The translations under genes were made by a program, and so were the position numbers. This document shows, piece after piece, positions 36,186 through 44,753 of a DNA stretch of 64,000 nt. The notes beneath the pieces were generated by a model. That model made no database searches. It had not been told where the DNA came from and saw only the letters and a list, made by a program, of their open reading frames with translations. Location: NCBI RefSeq assembly GCF_009873495.1, contig NZ_CP046703.1, positions 4,320,501-4,384,500 of the forward strand. The letters run 5' to 3'. Position 1 is the stretch's first letter, and the number at the start of each line of letters is the position of its first letter. The stretch is from Nostoc sp. ATCC 53789. GTDB taxonomy: Bacteria; Cyanobacteriota; Cyanobacteriia; Cyanobacteriales; Nostocaceae.

Positions 36186-37157
36186 TTACTCTTCTACCGT
36201 ATCTTTCATCTCAATAGTCAAATTAGGGAGTCCTTCTAGTTTTTCGGTAGGCTCAACTTCTTCTACTAATGGCACAAAAATCTTCAACCCACCTGGTATG
36301 CACTTAATTTCTACTGGTGTTGTGCCGACTATTTCACCATCTAGAACAACCTTTTGCGGTGGCTCAGTTGTAATTTTGAATTGTTTGGCTCGCAGAAAGC
36401 CAATATCATCGCGTTCTACGGCGTTACCTGTAGAAGCCGTTTGGAATAGATGGAATGTAGCAGCGATCGCTCCTGCTTTGTTGGCTGGAGCTACAATCGT
36501 TAAATCTAGTAAGCCATCATCATAAACCAAACCTGCTGGCCCCTGAGCTAAAACGGAAGTGGGAGGCGCGGCATTTGCGACTGTGACTGCACAGGCACTA
36601 GTTTTAATTATTCTGTCTTCTGTTTCAATTTCAACATCAAATTTACGTAAATTTCTCAGTTGCTGAATTCCAGCGAAAACGTAGGCCATCATTCCAAAGC
36701 GATTTTTGGCATCTCGGTCTGCCAATTCTACAGTTTCAGCTTCAAAGCCAATACCTGCCAAGAGTACCATTGGGCGATCGTTGCAATAGGCTACGTCTAC
36801 ATGACGGGTTCCTCCCTGCAAAATTGTTTCACACGCACCTGCGATCGTGTCAGGAATTCCCAAAGCTGTGGCAAAAGCGTTTGCTGTTCCTCTGGAAATG
36901 ATGCCAAATGAAATATCAGTACCTACTAAAGCCGCTGCCGCTGCTGAGAGAGTCCCATCTCCCCCCGAAGCAATGATTGTATCCACCCCTCGCTCTACGG
37001 CTGCATAAGCTAGTTGATCTGCATCAATTTCTTGAGTTGTGAGATGAATATCTAGATCAATATCTGGCTCTAATATTGCTCGAATTTCTGCCAGTTCTAT
37101 ATCTGGGTCTCCCTGACCCGCAACTGGATTAAAAATAAGACAGGCGGAACGATTCAT
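36186..37157 (-). CDS. diacylglycerol/lipid kinase family protein (YegS-like)
   Basis: A 323-residue protein with the DAGK catalytic pattern: ACLIFNPVAGQGDP at the N-terminus, SGGDGTLSAAAAAL (the GGDGT nucleotide loop) near residues 64-69, GIISRGTANAFA, and the C-terminal LDGEIVGTTPVEI. YegS/BmrU-type enzymes phosphorylate lipid alcohols using ATP; the substrate here is unknown. Full length, about 195 bp from the divergent LprI-like gene. Confidence 0.85.
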   Translation of the reverse strand: MNRSACLIFNPVAGQGDPDIELAEIRAILEPDIDLDIHLTTQEIDADQLAYAAVERGVDTIIASGGDGTLSAAAAALVGTDISFGIISRGTANAFATALGIPDTIAGACETILQGGTRHVDVAYCNDRPMVLLAGIGFEAETVELADRDAKNRFGMMAYVFAGIQQLRNLRKFDVEIETEDRIIKTSACAVTVANAAPPTSVLAQGPAGLVYDDGLLDLTIVAPANKAGAIAATFHLFQTASTGNAVERDDIGFLRAKQFKITTEPPQKVVLDGEIVGTTPVEIKCIPGGLKIFVPLVEEVEPTEKLEGLPNLTIEMKDTVEE

Positions 37158-37353
37158 AAAATATAAAAGCTAAACTTTATTTAGATCACTAAAATACCAA
37201 ATTCTTTCTAGCATTCTTGTGAAATTTTGCCTTCCTTCCGACGGCTGGTTTATCTTTTGTAACAAGTTTATAAGTCTTCGGCGTTGAAACATATCAATAC
37301 TGCACATTCTGGTATCTTTTGTCTATACTTGCCTAAACAATAAAATTTTTGTC

Positions 37354-37776
37354 ATGCGTCAATTATTACTAGTTTTGGCAAGTATGCTAACTCTTAGCAG
37401 TTTAGATACCCCTTCGATGACAATGGCAGGCACAACGCCTGATTTACCCCAGATTCGCCTAGCTCAAAAATTTAACTGCAATAATCCTCAAACTCAAGCA
37501 GCAATTAATGAATGCGCGAAGTTATCTTATCAGAATGCAGATAAAAGACTGAACCGAGCTTATCAACAATTGCTACCTACCTTAGAAAAATCTAGGAAGC
37601 AGAAATTGATTGCTGCACAACTTGCATGGGTAAAGTTTCGAGATACCAATTGTGAGTTTGAAAGAAGTAAATATGAGGGAGGGAGTATTGCCCCTAGTAT
37701 TTATGCTGGGTGTCTAGAAAATCTCACAAAACTGCGTACCCAAGAATTACAAGAATATCTTAAATCTGACCCTTAA
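37354..37776 (+). CDS. LprI/DUF1311-family secreted protein
   Basis: A 140-residue protein with an N-terminal hydrophobic signal (MRQLLLVLASMLTLSS). The DUF1311 domain follows: FNCNNPQTQAAINECAKLSYQNAD, LIAAQLAWVKFRDTNCEFE and AGCLENLTKLRTQEL, with four cysteines in the usual positions for two disulphides. LprI homologues inhibit lysozymes in some bacteria; the role in cyanobacteria is untested. Confidence 0.8.
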   Translation: MRQLLLVLASMLTLSSLDTPSMTMAGTTPDLPQIRLAQKFNCNNPQTQAAINECAKLSYQNADKRLNRAYQQLLPTLEKSRKQKLIAAQLAWVKFRDTNCEFERSKYEGGSIAPSIYAGCLENLTKLRTQELQEYLKSDP

Positions 37777-37952
37777 GTACTTTAAATAGAGTATTTCACA
37801 AATTAGTAGCGAAAAAAACTGAAACCTCTGCGAGCCTCTGTGCTACTGTGCGTTGAAAAAAATAATATTTTTAAACTCAGAGTCAAAGCAAACAAAGTAG
37901 AGTTTTTGCTAATAGCTGAAATCTTCTCAAGTGGTCTATATAATACAACATT

Positions 37953-38630
37953 TTATTCGAGTTGTTTAAGACGATAGCCAATACCATGAACTGTTTCAAT
38001 AAAATCTTCAAAAGCTCCGGCTGCTTTGAGCTTCTGACGCAGGCTTCTGAGATGAACTTTCACAGCATGTTCTTCTGGAGGTGACTCTAGCGACCAAATA
38101 TGTTCAATAATTACGCTGCGACTAAGGACACGACGACCATTTCGTAGCAATAACTCTAATATGCCGTACTCTTTTGGGGTTAAATGTAGCATATTTTTCC
38201 CATAACTCACTTCATAAGTGCTGGGATTGAGGTGCAGATTGCCCCATTCCAAAATCGGTGGCGATGAAACGTTACCCCGACGAAGCAAGGCGCGAATTCG
38301 GGCAAATAGTTCTTGCAAATCCACTGGTTTAACGACATAATCATCAGCTCCCGCATCGAGTCCGGTGATTTTATCGCTAACGGTATCACGCGCAGTAAGC
38401 ATGAGAACAGGCATACTGTAGCTGTGCGATCGCAATCGATGACATAAACTAATTCCATCGAGTTCTGGCAACATCACATCCAACAGCAGCAAATCATAGT
38501 CCAGCATTTTGGCTTGATTCCATCCAGCCTCACCATCTGTCACCACATCAACCATATAACGCTGGTCTGTAAGGGCTTCTGCTAAAGTCTCGGCAAGGCG
38601 TACATCATCTTCAACTAAGAGAATCCGCAT
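37953..38630 (-). CDS. ccaR: OmpR-class response regulator CcaR
   Basis: A 225-residue regulator. The receiver domain has acidic pocket residues EDD near position 8, phospho-acceptor D51 (LLLLDVMLPELDG), T in LTARD and K in VVKPVDL. The C-terminal winged helix is EYGILELLLRNGRRVLSR...VKVHLRSLRQKLK. The sequence closely follows the Synechocystis CcaR I know (DKITGLDAGADDYVVKPVDL, LESPPEE). CcaR is phosphorylated by the green/red photoreceptor CcaS and activates linker and cpeR genes. It is divergent from cpeC'-cpeR, with the matching box between them, and ccaS lies 2.3 kb away. Confidence 0.88.
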   Translation of the reverse strand: MRILLVEDDVRLAETLAEALTDQRYMVDVVTDGEAGWNQAKMLDYDLLLLDVMLPELDGISLCHRLRSHSYSMPVLMLTARDTVSDKITGLDAGADDYVVKPVDLQELFARIRALLRRGNVSSPPILEWGNLHLNPSTYEVSYGKNMLHLTPKEYGILELLLRNGRRVLSRSVIIEHIWSLESPPEEHAVKVHLRSLRQKLKAAGAFEDFIETVHGIGYRLKQLE

Positions 38631-38727
38631 AAATTTTTTTTAAACCATACAACTTATGTTTAAAACTATCTGTGGACTCCCATTGAGAAATATTGCAAAA
38701 AGTAACAATTTCTAGTTTTCGTTGCTT

Positions 38728-38749
38728 CTTTCCGATTTCTTTACCATTT
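38728..38749 (+). promoter_or_regulatory. tandem CcaR-type box (G-box) upstream of cpeC'
   Basis: Two adjacent 11-bp direct repeats, CTTTCCGATTT (38728-38738) and CTTTACCATTT (38739-38749), both fit the motif CTTTNCNATTT that I recall as the CcaR binding site upstream of cpcG2 and cpeC genes. They lie 114 bp before the cpeC' start and 98 bp from the ccaR start, so the site could serve both directions. Confidence 0.8.
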
Positions 38750-38862
38750 CATGAGTGATTTCCTTACTTTTTATATGTAATTTTCTATCCTATGTAGGTT
38801 TTTAATAACCTCCTTTAGACGTTCCAAAAGAACTCTATGTTTAGCCAGGAGATTTTCAGCAA

Positions 38863-39192
38863 ATGGCTTTTGGGCAAAGTTCACATTTAGGTGTGAGTCT
38901 GTTTGAAGACACTCACTCAATCGGAGGAGTACCTGGTTATTCACCAGAAGAACTTGAGGTTATTATCAGGCTTATATATAGACAGGTTTTAGGAAATACG
39001 TATGTGATGGAAAGCGAACGGCTTACTTTGCCTGAGTCGCAGTTTAAGCGGAGCGAAATCAACGTCCGCGAATTTATCCGTCTGGTAGCAAAGTCAGAGT
39101 TATATAGTTCCCGGTTTTTCAGCAATTGTCCTCGTTATCGGGCAATTGAGTTGAGCTTTAGGCATTTGCTTGGTCGCGCTCCACTTAACTGA
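38863..39192 (+). pseudogene. cpeC: phycoerythrin rod linker CpeC, truncated after the first half
   Basis: A 109-residue product. Residues 1-105 match the N-terminal part of the phycobilisome linker domain of CpeC (LGVSLFEDT, IYRQVLGNTYVMESERL, ESQFKR, VREFIRLVAKSELY, FRHLLGRAPL). The frame then stops at LN-TGA, where intact CpeC continues for over 150 residues including the rest of the linker domain. In Nostoc punctiforme, as I recall, the operon is cpeC-cpcG2-cpeR1. Here the rest of cpeC and any linker gene before cpeR are absent. A functional role as a mini-linker cannot be excluded. Confidence 0.75.
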
Positions 39193-39325
39193 AAAAGGCT
39201 GAATAGACGATTAAGCGTTTATTTACGCCTTTGTGCGAGCTAAAAAAATGCTTTATGCAAGAAATTTATTTATCCAAAAATCGATGTAACTATTGCATTC
39301 ATCTCAAATTATTTGAAGCAAAACA

Positions 39326-39631
39326 ATGTTGCCGCCACAAGCACATAAAAAGCTCCAATGTTGGATAAGAAGCCGTCATTTAATATGTTCCGGTCACTTT
39401 TTTATATTTGAAACTATAGACTATTCTTGCGTTGATAGATTTACTGACTGTATAGCCGCTCTAGGAGGAACATTAATTTCTGTTGAGCCGATTGACAAAA
39501 TTTGGATGGGCGACCATCGACAGGTTCTTCTTTATCGTGTCAAAGCCAGTTTGTTTACACCTTGTCATCAGTTAAGGCAATACTGGTTTAAGTATGGTGG
39601 TTTGTACACTAGATTTGATAAAAATTGTTAA
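39326..39631 (+). CDS. cpeR: phycoerythrin activator CpeR
   Basis: A 101-residue protein matching CpeR in length and in conserved segments (IRSRHLICSGHFFIFET, DYSCVDRFTDCIAALGGT, EPIDKIWMGDHRQVLLYRVKAS). CpeR is required for green-light expression of cpeBA and other phycoerythrin genes. Its mechanism is not settled; a distant relation to PP2C-type phosphatases has been suggested. It follows cpeC' by 133 bp in the same direction and presumably shares the CcaR-dependent promoter. cpeB and cpeA, its expected targets, are 16 kb away. Confidence 0.82.
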   Translation: MLPPQAHKKLQCWIRSRHLICSGHFFIFETIDYSCVDRFTDCIAALGGTLISVEPIDKIWMGDHRQVLLYRVKASLFTPCHQLRQYWFKYGGLYTRFDKNC

Positions 39632-39702
39632 TTTGTTTTGATTTATAGCGACTTATATAATTGCGTTAATATGTATGTTATTAGGTAATAAAAATTGTCT
39701 CT

Positions 39703-40254
39703 ATGACCGTAACTACAGCTAAGTGGACAATAGATGAATATCACCACATGATTGCGGCAGGTATACTAGATAATCGGCGTATAGAACTACTAAAGGGAGA
39801 AATAGTAGAAATGCGACCGGAAGGAGAAGCTCATGCCTACTTCAGCAGTGAAGCTGGAGAGTATCTGATTCAACTTTTAGGCAATCGTGCCACAGTTCGC
39901 CCTAGTAAACCGATTACCCTTCCTAACAACTCTGAACCTGAGCCTGATATTGCTGTTGTACAAAGATTGGGACGTGAATATTTAGAACATCATCCCTATC
40001 CTGAAAATATCTTTTGGTTGATCGAATATGCAGATTCCAGCTTAGATAAGGACTTACAAATAAAAGCTAAAGTCTATGCTGAAGTAGAAATTCCTGAATA
40101 TTGGGTAGTTAATCTTAGAAAGCGACAACTTATAGTATTTAGAGATCCTCAAGATGGAGAATATGCTTCAAAAAGCACATTATCTGGAGGCACGATTTAC
40201 CCACAAGCATTTCCAAATTTAGCTATATCAGTAAATTTCATTGTGAGTATTTAG
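39703..40254 (+). CDS. Uma2-family putative endonuclease (DUF820)
   Basis: A 183-residue protein with the Uma2 fold: WTIDEYHHMIAAGIL...RIELLKGEIVEM at the N-terminus, then the restriction-enzyme-like core PEPDIAVV, FWLIEYADSSLDKDLQIKAKVYAE (E...K) and EYWVVNL. The family is abundant in cyanobacteria and its biological role is unknown. It lies 71 bp after cpeR in the same direction. Confidence 0.85.
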   Translation: MTVTTAKWTIDEYHHMIAAGILDNRRIELLKGEIVEMRPEGEAHAYFSSEAGEYLIQLLGNRATVRPSKPITLPNNSEPEPDIAVVQRLGREYLEHHPYPENIFWLIEYADSSLDKDLQIKAKVYAEVEIPEYWVVNLRKRQLIVFRDPQDGEYASKSTLSGGTIYPQAFPNLAISVNFIVSI

Positions 40255-40296
40255 AACTAGAAACCGATTATTTAGAGGTAATTTTAATATATCTTC

Positions 40297-40875
40297 TCAC
40301 TCTGGTTTCATCTTTAACCATCCAAATACTTGTTCTACTGTCAACTCTAAATCAACACCATCTAGAACAGTCAATCTATCTTCTCTATGGCAAAATTCTG
40401 GTTGTTGATGTGGTTTAAATATGAGAACTGAGCGATCATCAGGATCGATTAACCATCCTAGCTGACAACCATATTTTAGGCAGTGTAAAATATTATTGGT
40501 AACTCGATTAGAACTTTGATCTGGAGAAAGAATTTCAATTGTCCAGTTTGGAGCAATTAACACATCATCTACAGGTTCTCCGTTATCGTCAAACTCAATT
40601 TGTTGCCAACGAATAACCGCCACATCTGGAACAATTGAGCGACCACCAAAAGTACAACGCAACTCTGGAAAAGCATAAGCGATTTGCTTTTTCTCTGTGA
40701 CTTCATTAATCCCATTAATCAACTTACCCTGAAGTCGGGAGTGGCGGGTTTTCGGCATTGGTTTCTGGATAATCTCACCATCAATATAAATACTTGCAGG
40801 CTTTGTTTCTGGTAACTTCAGAAATTCTTCTAGGGTTAGGGATGCAGATTTTGCAACACTCATGATTTCTGCCAC
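40297..40875 (-). CDS. Uma2-family putative endonuclease (DUF820)
   Basis: A 192-residue Uma2 protein: LTLEEFLKLPETKPASIYIDGEI, then the nuclease-like core IVPDVAVIRW, NWTIEILSPDQSSNRVTNNILHC and LGWLIDPDD. In the last segment the usual K after the acidic residue is replaced by Asn (RVTNNIL), so activity is uncertain. It is convergent with the previous Uma2 gene and divergent from ccaS. Confidence 0.82.
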   Translation of the reverse strand: MAEIMSVAKSASLTLEEFLKLPETKPASIYIDGEIIQKPMPKTRHSRLQGKLINGINEVTEKKQIAYAFPELRCTFGGRSIVPDVAVIRWQQIEFDDNGEPVDDVLIAPNWTIEILSPDQSSNRVTNNILHCLKYGCQLGWLIDPDDRSVLIFKPHQQPEFCHREDRLTVLDGVDLELTVEQVFGWLKMKPE

Positions 40876-40969
40876 TCCGAAAGTCCTACATCCAGTTTAT
40901 CAACGTTCGGAACTAATGGATGAGCAGAAAACAGTAAACTAAATCAGATGCCTGTAATTTTTCTTATCC

Positions 40970-43222
40970 ATGCCCGATTTTAGTATTATCAATCTCGCTC
41001 CAATCGGTGTTGGCTTTAGCATTATTGCATTAGGGATAATTTACTATTTTCTCAACCTTGAAGTAACTAGACGGCAACGGGCAGAAGTGATTCTGCGGCA
41101 ACAAACTGAGCGGGAACGGTTGGTAAACCAAATTGCTCAACATATCCGTGAGTCTTTGGAGTTAGATGAGGTTCTGACTACTACCGTTGCAGAAGTGCGC
41201 GAGTTTCTTCAAGCAGATCGGGTGTTAATTTATCGCCTTTGGGAAGATGGGACAGGTAGCGCAATCACTGAAACAGTTTTACCTGAATATACAAAAATTT
41301 TAGGAGAAACTTTTCCAGAAGAAGTGTTTCCGAAAGAATATCACCAAGCTTATTCATTGGGGAAAACCCGTGCGATCGCTAATGTTGAACAAGCTGATGT
41401 CGAACCATGTTTAGCAGACTTTGTGAAACAGTTTGGTGTTAAAGCTAAGTTAGTAGTGCCAATTCTCCAAGAAAATCGGGAAGCAGATAAACAACGCGAT
41501 CGCAAAACTCCTGCTTCTACACCTTATCTTTGGGGCTTATTAATTGCTCATCAGTGCGATCGCACCCGTGTATGGGAATCTTGGGAAATTGAATTGATGA
41601 AGCAACTTGCAACCCAGGTAGCGATCGCTATTCAACAATCAGAACTTTACAAGCAGCTACAAACACTCAACGCTGAATTAGAACATCGTGTCCAACAACG
41701 AACTCAAGAGTTAGCTAAAGCTAATGTCTCTCTAAGAGCAGAAATAGCTGAACGTCAACGCACGCAAGCAGCATTGCAAGCTTTGATTACTGCCTCTCCT
41801 CGCGCTATTTTCACACTTGATTTAGAAGGGAATGTGAAAATCTGGAATCCGGCTGCTGAACGGATGTTTGGCTGGACGGAGGCGGAAGCGATTGACCATC
41901 CTAACCCAATCTTTTTAGACGATCAATTAGAAGAATACAACACTCTGCAAGAAAGTATATTACAAGGAACAACTTATACCAGAGTGGAATTGCGCCGTTT
42001 TAAAAAAGATGGCACTGCGATCGATATAGTTTTCTCTGCTGCTCCCTTGCATGATAGTGACGATAGTATCAACGGTATGGTGGCAGTAATTGCCGATATC
42101 ACACACCAAAAGCAGCAGGAAGAACAGGTAAGGTTGCTGCAATCTGTGGTTGTAAATACTAACGATGCGGTAGTTATCACCGAAGCACAACCAATTGGCG
42201 AACCTGGACCGCACATCATTTATGTTAATGAAGCATTCACCCGAATCACAGGTTACAGCCTGGAAGAAGTGTTAGGTAAAACGCCCCGTATTTTGCAAGG
42301 AGCAAAAACAAGTCGGGCGGAACTGGATAAAGTTTGGACTGCTCTTTCTCGTTGGGAAACAGTTACCGTTCAGGTAATTAACTACCGCAAAGACGGCTCG
42401 GAATTCTGGAATGAATTCAGCATTGTCCCCGTAGCCGATCAAACTGGCTGGTATACCCACTGGATATCAGTACAACGTGACATTACAGGGCGCAAGCGGT
42501 TAGATGAAATTCGGATGGCGCTAGAGCGAGAGAGAGAACTTAGTGTGCTAAAAACACGTTTTTTCTCAATGGCATCTCACGAGTTTCGCACACCTCTAAG
42601 TACTGCTTTAGCAGCTGCCCAATTGCTAGAAAATTGTCAGGATGAATGGGATAACTCTTCTAAGCGACTGAGGAACTTGCAGAGAATTCAACTCTCTGTC
42701 AAAAATATGGTTCAGATGTTAGACGATATTTTAACCATCAACCGAGCCGAAACCGGAAAACTAGAATTTAATCCTAAACTTCTAGATTTAGAAGAATTTT
42801 GCGGTGATTTTGTCGAAGAAATGCGCCTAAGTACAGATGAGAGACACACACTTAGCTTTGTTTGCCAAGGGAAAGCTGTTCCATGCTGGGTGGATGAAAG
42901 GTTGTTGCGTTCGATTTTGTCTAATTTGCTGCTGAATGCGATTAAATATTCTCCTCAAGGAGGGAATGTTCATCTTAGTCTGGAGTTTCAATCAGATACG
43001 GTGATTCTCCAGGTTCAAGATCAGGGTATTGGGATTCCGCTAGCAGATCAAAAGCAGCTGTTTGAGCCGTTTCATCGTGGCAAAAATGTCAGGAGCATTC
43101 CTGGTACAGGCTTAGGGTTAGTAGTGGTGAAAAAGTGCGTGGACTTACACCAAGGTTGTATTAACATCACCACTGAAGTAGGAATTGGTACAACTTGTGC
43201 GATCGCTCTGCCATTACTATAA
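40970..43222 (+). CDS. ccaS: cyanobacteriochrome histidine kinase CcaS
   Basis: A 750-residue sensor. One N-terminal membrane helix (about 12-30) is followed by a bilin-binding-type GAF domain (about 55-225) with candidate chromophore cysteine C147 in VEPCLADFV and the typical end GLLIAHQCDRTRVWESWEIEL. A coiled coil, two PAS domains (about 260-510), HisKA with H537 (MASHEFRTP) and an ATPase domain (NLLLNAIKYSP, DQGIGIP, GTGLGLVVVK) complete it. This is the CcaS layout. The kinase would phosphorylate CcaR in response to green light. The residue after the cysteine is Leu, not the His usual in green/red GAFs, so colour tuning needs testing. Confidence 0.82.
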   Translation: MPDFSIINLAPIGVGFSIIALGIIYYFLNLEVTRRQRAEVILRQQTERERLVNQIAQHIRESLELDEVLTTTVAEVREFLQADRVLIYRLWEDGTGSAITETVLPEYTKILGETFPEEVFPKEYHQAYSLGKTRAIANVEQADVEPCLADFVKQFGVKAKLVVPILQENREADKQRDRKTPASTPYLWGLLIAHQCDRTRVWESWEIELMKQLATQVAIAIQQSELYKQLQTLNAELEHRVQQRTQELAKANVSLRAEIAERQRTQAALQALITASPRAIFTLDLEGNVKIWNPAAERMFGWTEAEAIDHPNPIFLDDQLEEYNTLQESILQGTTYTRVELRRFKKDGTAIDIVFSAAPLHDSDDSINGMVAVIADITHQKQQEEQVRLLQSVVVNTNDAVVITEAQPIGEPGPHIIYVNEAFTRITGYSLEEVLGKTPRILQGAKTSRAELDKVWTALSRWETVTVQVINYRKDGSEFWNEFSIVPVADQTGWYTHWISVQRDITGRKRLDEIRMALERERELSVLKTRFFSMASHEFRTPLSTALAAAQLLENCQDEWDNSSKRLRNLQRIQLSVKNMVQMLDDILTINRAETGKLEFNPKLLDLEEFCGDFVEEMRLSTDERHTLSFVCQGKAVPCWVDERLLRSILSNLLLNAIKYSPQGGNVHLSLEFQSDTVILQVQDQGIGIPLADQKQLFEPFHRGKNVRSIPGTGLGLVVVKKCVDLHQGCINITTEVGIGTTCAIALPLL

Positions 43223-43650
43223 AGTAGGATTTACGCAATAACTCTCTCAAACTCTTATTCTTTGTGCCCTTCTCTACGTTCATGCAGCCTGTTGCAGACA
43301 GACTTACGCGAATGCGTTAGCCTGTGCAAACTGCTCTATGTCTACGTTTTTTCATTATTTGGCTTGCTAAAAGCGTAGTGTTTTTAATGCAAGGCAACAC
43401 ATTGGCATTATTAACCGATGCATTGGCATTGTTAACTGACGCATTAACATTGCAGGGTATTGTTAAATTAAATTCGCTACAAACTAATCAAATGCTGTAC
43501 TAACTAGCATTGTTCAAGATTCCCAAAACCAGCTTTTGGTAAAGAATTGTAATCCAAAATCCAAAATCCAAACCCCAAAATTAGTATGAGTCCCTGACTA
43601 CGGTAGTCTAGATGAGAGTGAATTTATCGCCTCCTTTGATATATAGTTTT
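43223..43650. other. intergenic region upstream of hemC
   Basis: No gene is seen. It contains the 21-bp tandem repeat listed separately and, near 43555-43582, tandem CCAAAA words. An ATG at 43612 in frame with hemC is a less likely start than 43651. Confidence 0.4.
43400..43455. repeat. 21-bp tandem repeat, about 2.7 copies
   Basis: Units at 43400-43420 (CATTGGCATTATTAACCGATG), 43421-43441 and a partial at 43442-43455 share CATTxxCATTxTTAACxGA. Each unit contains a short CATT direct repeat. The array is too short and lacks spacers, so it is not CRISPR. It lies 200 bp upstream of hemC. Confidence 0.75.
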
Positions 43651-44622
43651 ATGACTTCAGTTGTTTCTAGTCCCCCACGCACTATTCGGATCGGTTCACG
43701 CAAAAGCCAACTTGCTTTGGTTCAAACCTATTGGGTACAAGCGCAACTCCAGAAAAGCTTTCCTGATATCACTTTTGAAGTCCACACCATGTCTACCCAA
43801 GGCGACAAAATCCTTGATGTAGCATTAGCTAAGATTGGCGATAAAGGACTTTTTACTAAAGAACTTGAAGTGGGAATGCTCAATCAAGAGATTGACTTTG
43901 CGGTTCATTCCCTCAAGGATTTGCCGACTAACTTACCAGAAGGATTGACACTGGCAGCAATTACTGAACGGGAAAATCCAGCCGATGCCTTAGTTGTGCA
44001 TGAAAAGCACAAAGATAAACAAATCGATACTTTACCCGAAGGTGCAGTAATTGGGACATCTTCACTGCGGCGGTTAGCACAGTTACGCCACCACTTCCCC
44101 CACTTTACTTTTAAAGATGTGCGGGGAAATTTGATTACACGATTGGCAAAACTGGATGCAGGCGAATACGATGCCTTAATTTTGGCAGCCGCCGGATTAG
44201 AAAGATTGGAAATGAGCGATCGCGTTCATCAAATTATCCCCAAAGAAATTTCCCTCCACGCCGTTGGACAAGGTGCTTTAGGGATAGAATGCCGTGCTGA
44301 TGATAGTGAATTGCTAACTCTACTCAAAGCAATCGAACATCCTGCAACACGCGATCGCTGTCTCGCCGAACGTTCTTTTCTACGCTCTTTAGAAGGCGGA
44401 TGTCAAGTACCTATTGGTGTAAATACAGAAATCTCTGGTGAGAATTTGACCTTAACAGGCATAGTTGCCAGTATAGATGGTCAAAAGTTGGTAAAAGATA
44501 CCGTCACTGGAATTGCCAACAATGCCGAAGCGCTAGGTATTGAACTAGCAGAGTTATTACGGCAACAGGGAGCGCAAGAAATTTTATCAGAAATTTTTGC
44601 GGTCATTCAACGCGGTTCCTAA
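43651..44622 (+). CDS. hemC: porphobilinogen deaminase (hydroxymethylbilane synthase)
   Basis: About 323 residues from ATG 43651 ([20 protein letters not shown]), the start used in related proteins. Motifs are [14 protein letters not shown], the substrate-binding [31 protein letters not shown] and the dipyrromethane-cofactor cysteine C251 in [10 protein letters not shown]. It polymerises four porphobilinogens on the way to chlorophyll, heme and bilins, so it supports the phycobilin genes around it, although such linkage may be coincidental. Full length. Confidence 0.96.
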   Translation: MTSVVSSPPRTIRIGSRKSQLALVQTYWVQAQLQKSFPDITFEVHTMSTQGDKILDVALAKIGDKGLFTKELEVGMLNQEIDFAVHSLKDLPTNLPEGLTLAAITERENPADALVVHEKHKDKQIDTLPEGAVIGTSSLRRLAQLRHHFPHFTFKDVRGNLITRLAKLDAGEYDALILAAAGLERLEMSDRVHQIIPKEISLHAVGQGALGIECRADDSELLTLLKAIEHPATRDRCLAERSFLRSLEGGCQVPIGVNTEISGENLTLTGIVASIDGQKLVKDTVTGIANNAEALGIELAELLRQQGAQEILSEIFAVIQRGS

Positions 44623-44753
44623 GCAATTGGGCAAGCCGATGTGATTAGATAAGAATTGATCGTCGTTGTACCAAAGACGCGACAAATTGCGTTGGTCGCG
44701 ATCATCAAGTTAATTTGACAATTATAGACAGAATCGGGGAAGCAAAAATTACC

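Noticed and set aside
39326..39631. Reading the 101-residue protein as a PP2C phosphatase
   Set aside because: It is far too short for a PP2C domain and lacks the metal-binding aspartates; the CpeR match explains it.
43400..43455. Possible CRISPR array
   Set aside because: Units are 21 bp and directly adjacent, with no unique spacers and no cas genes in the window.
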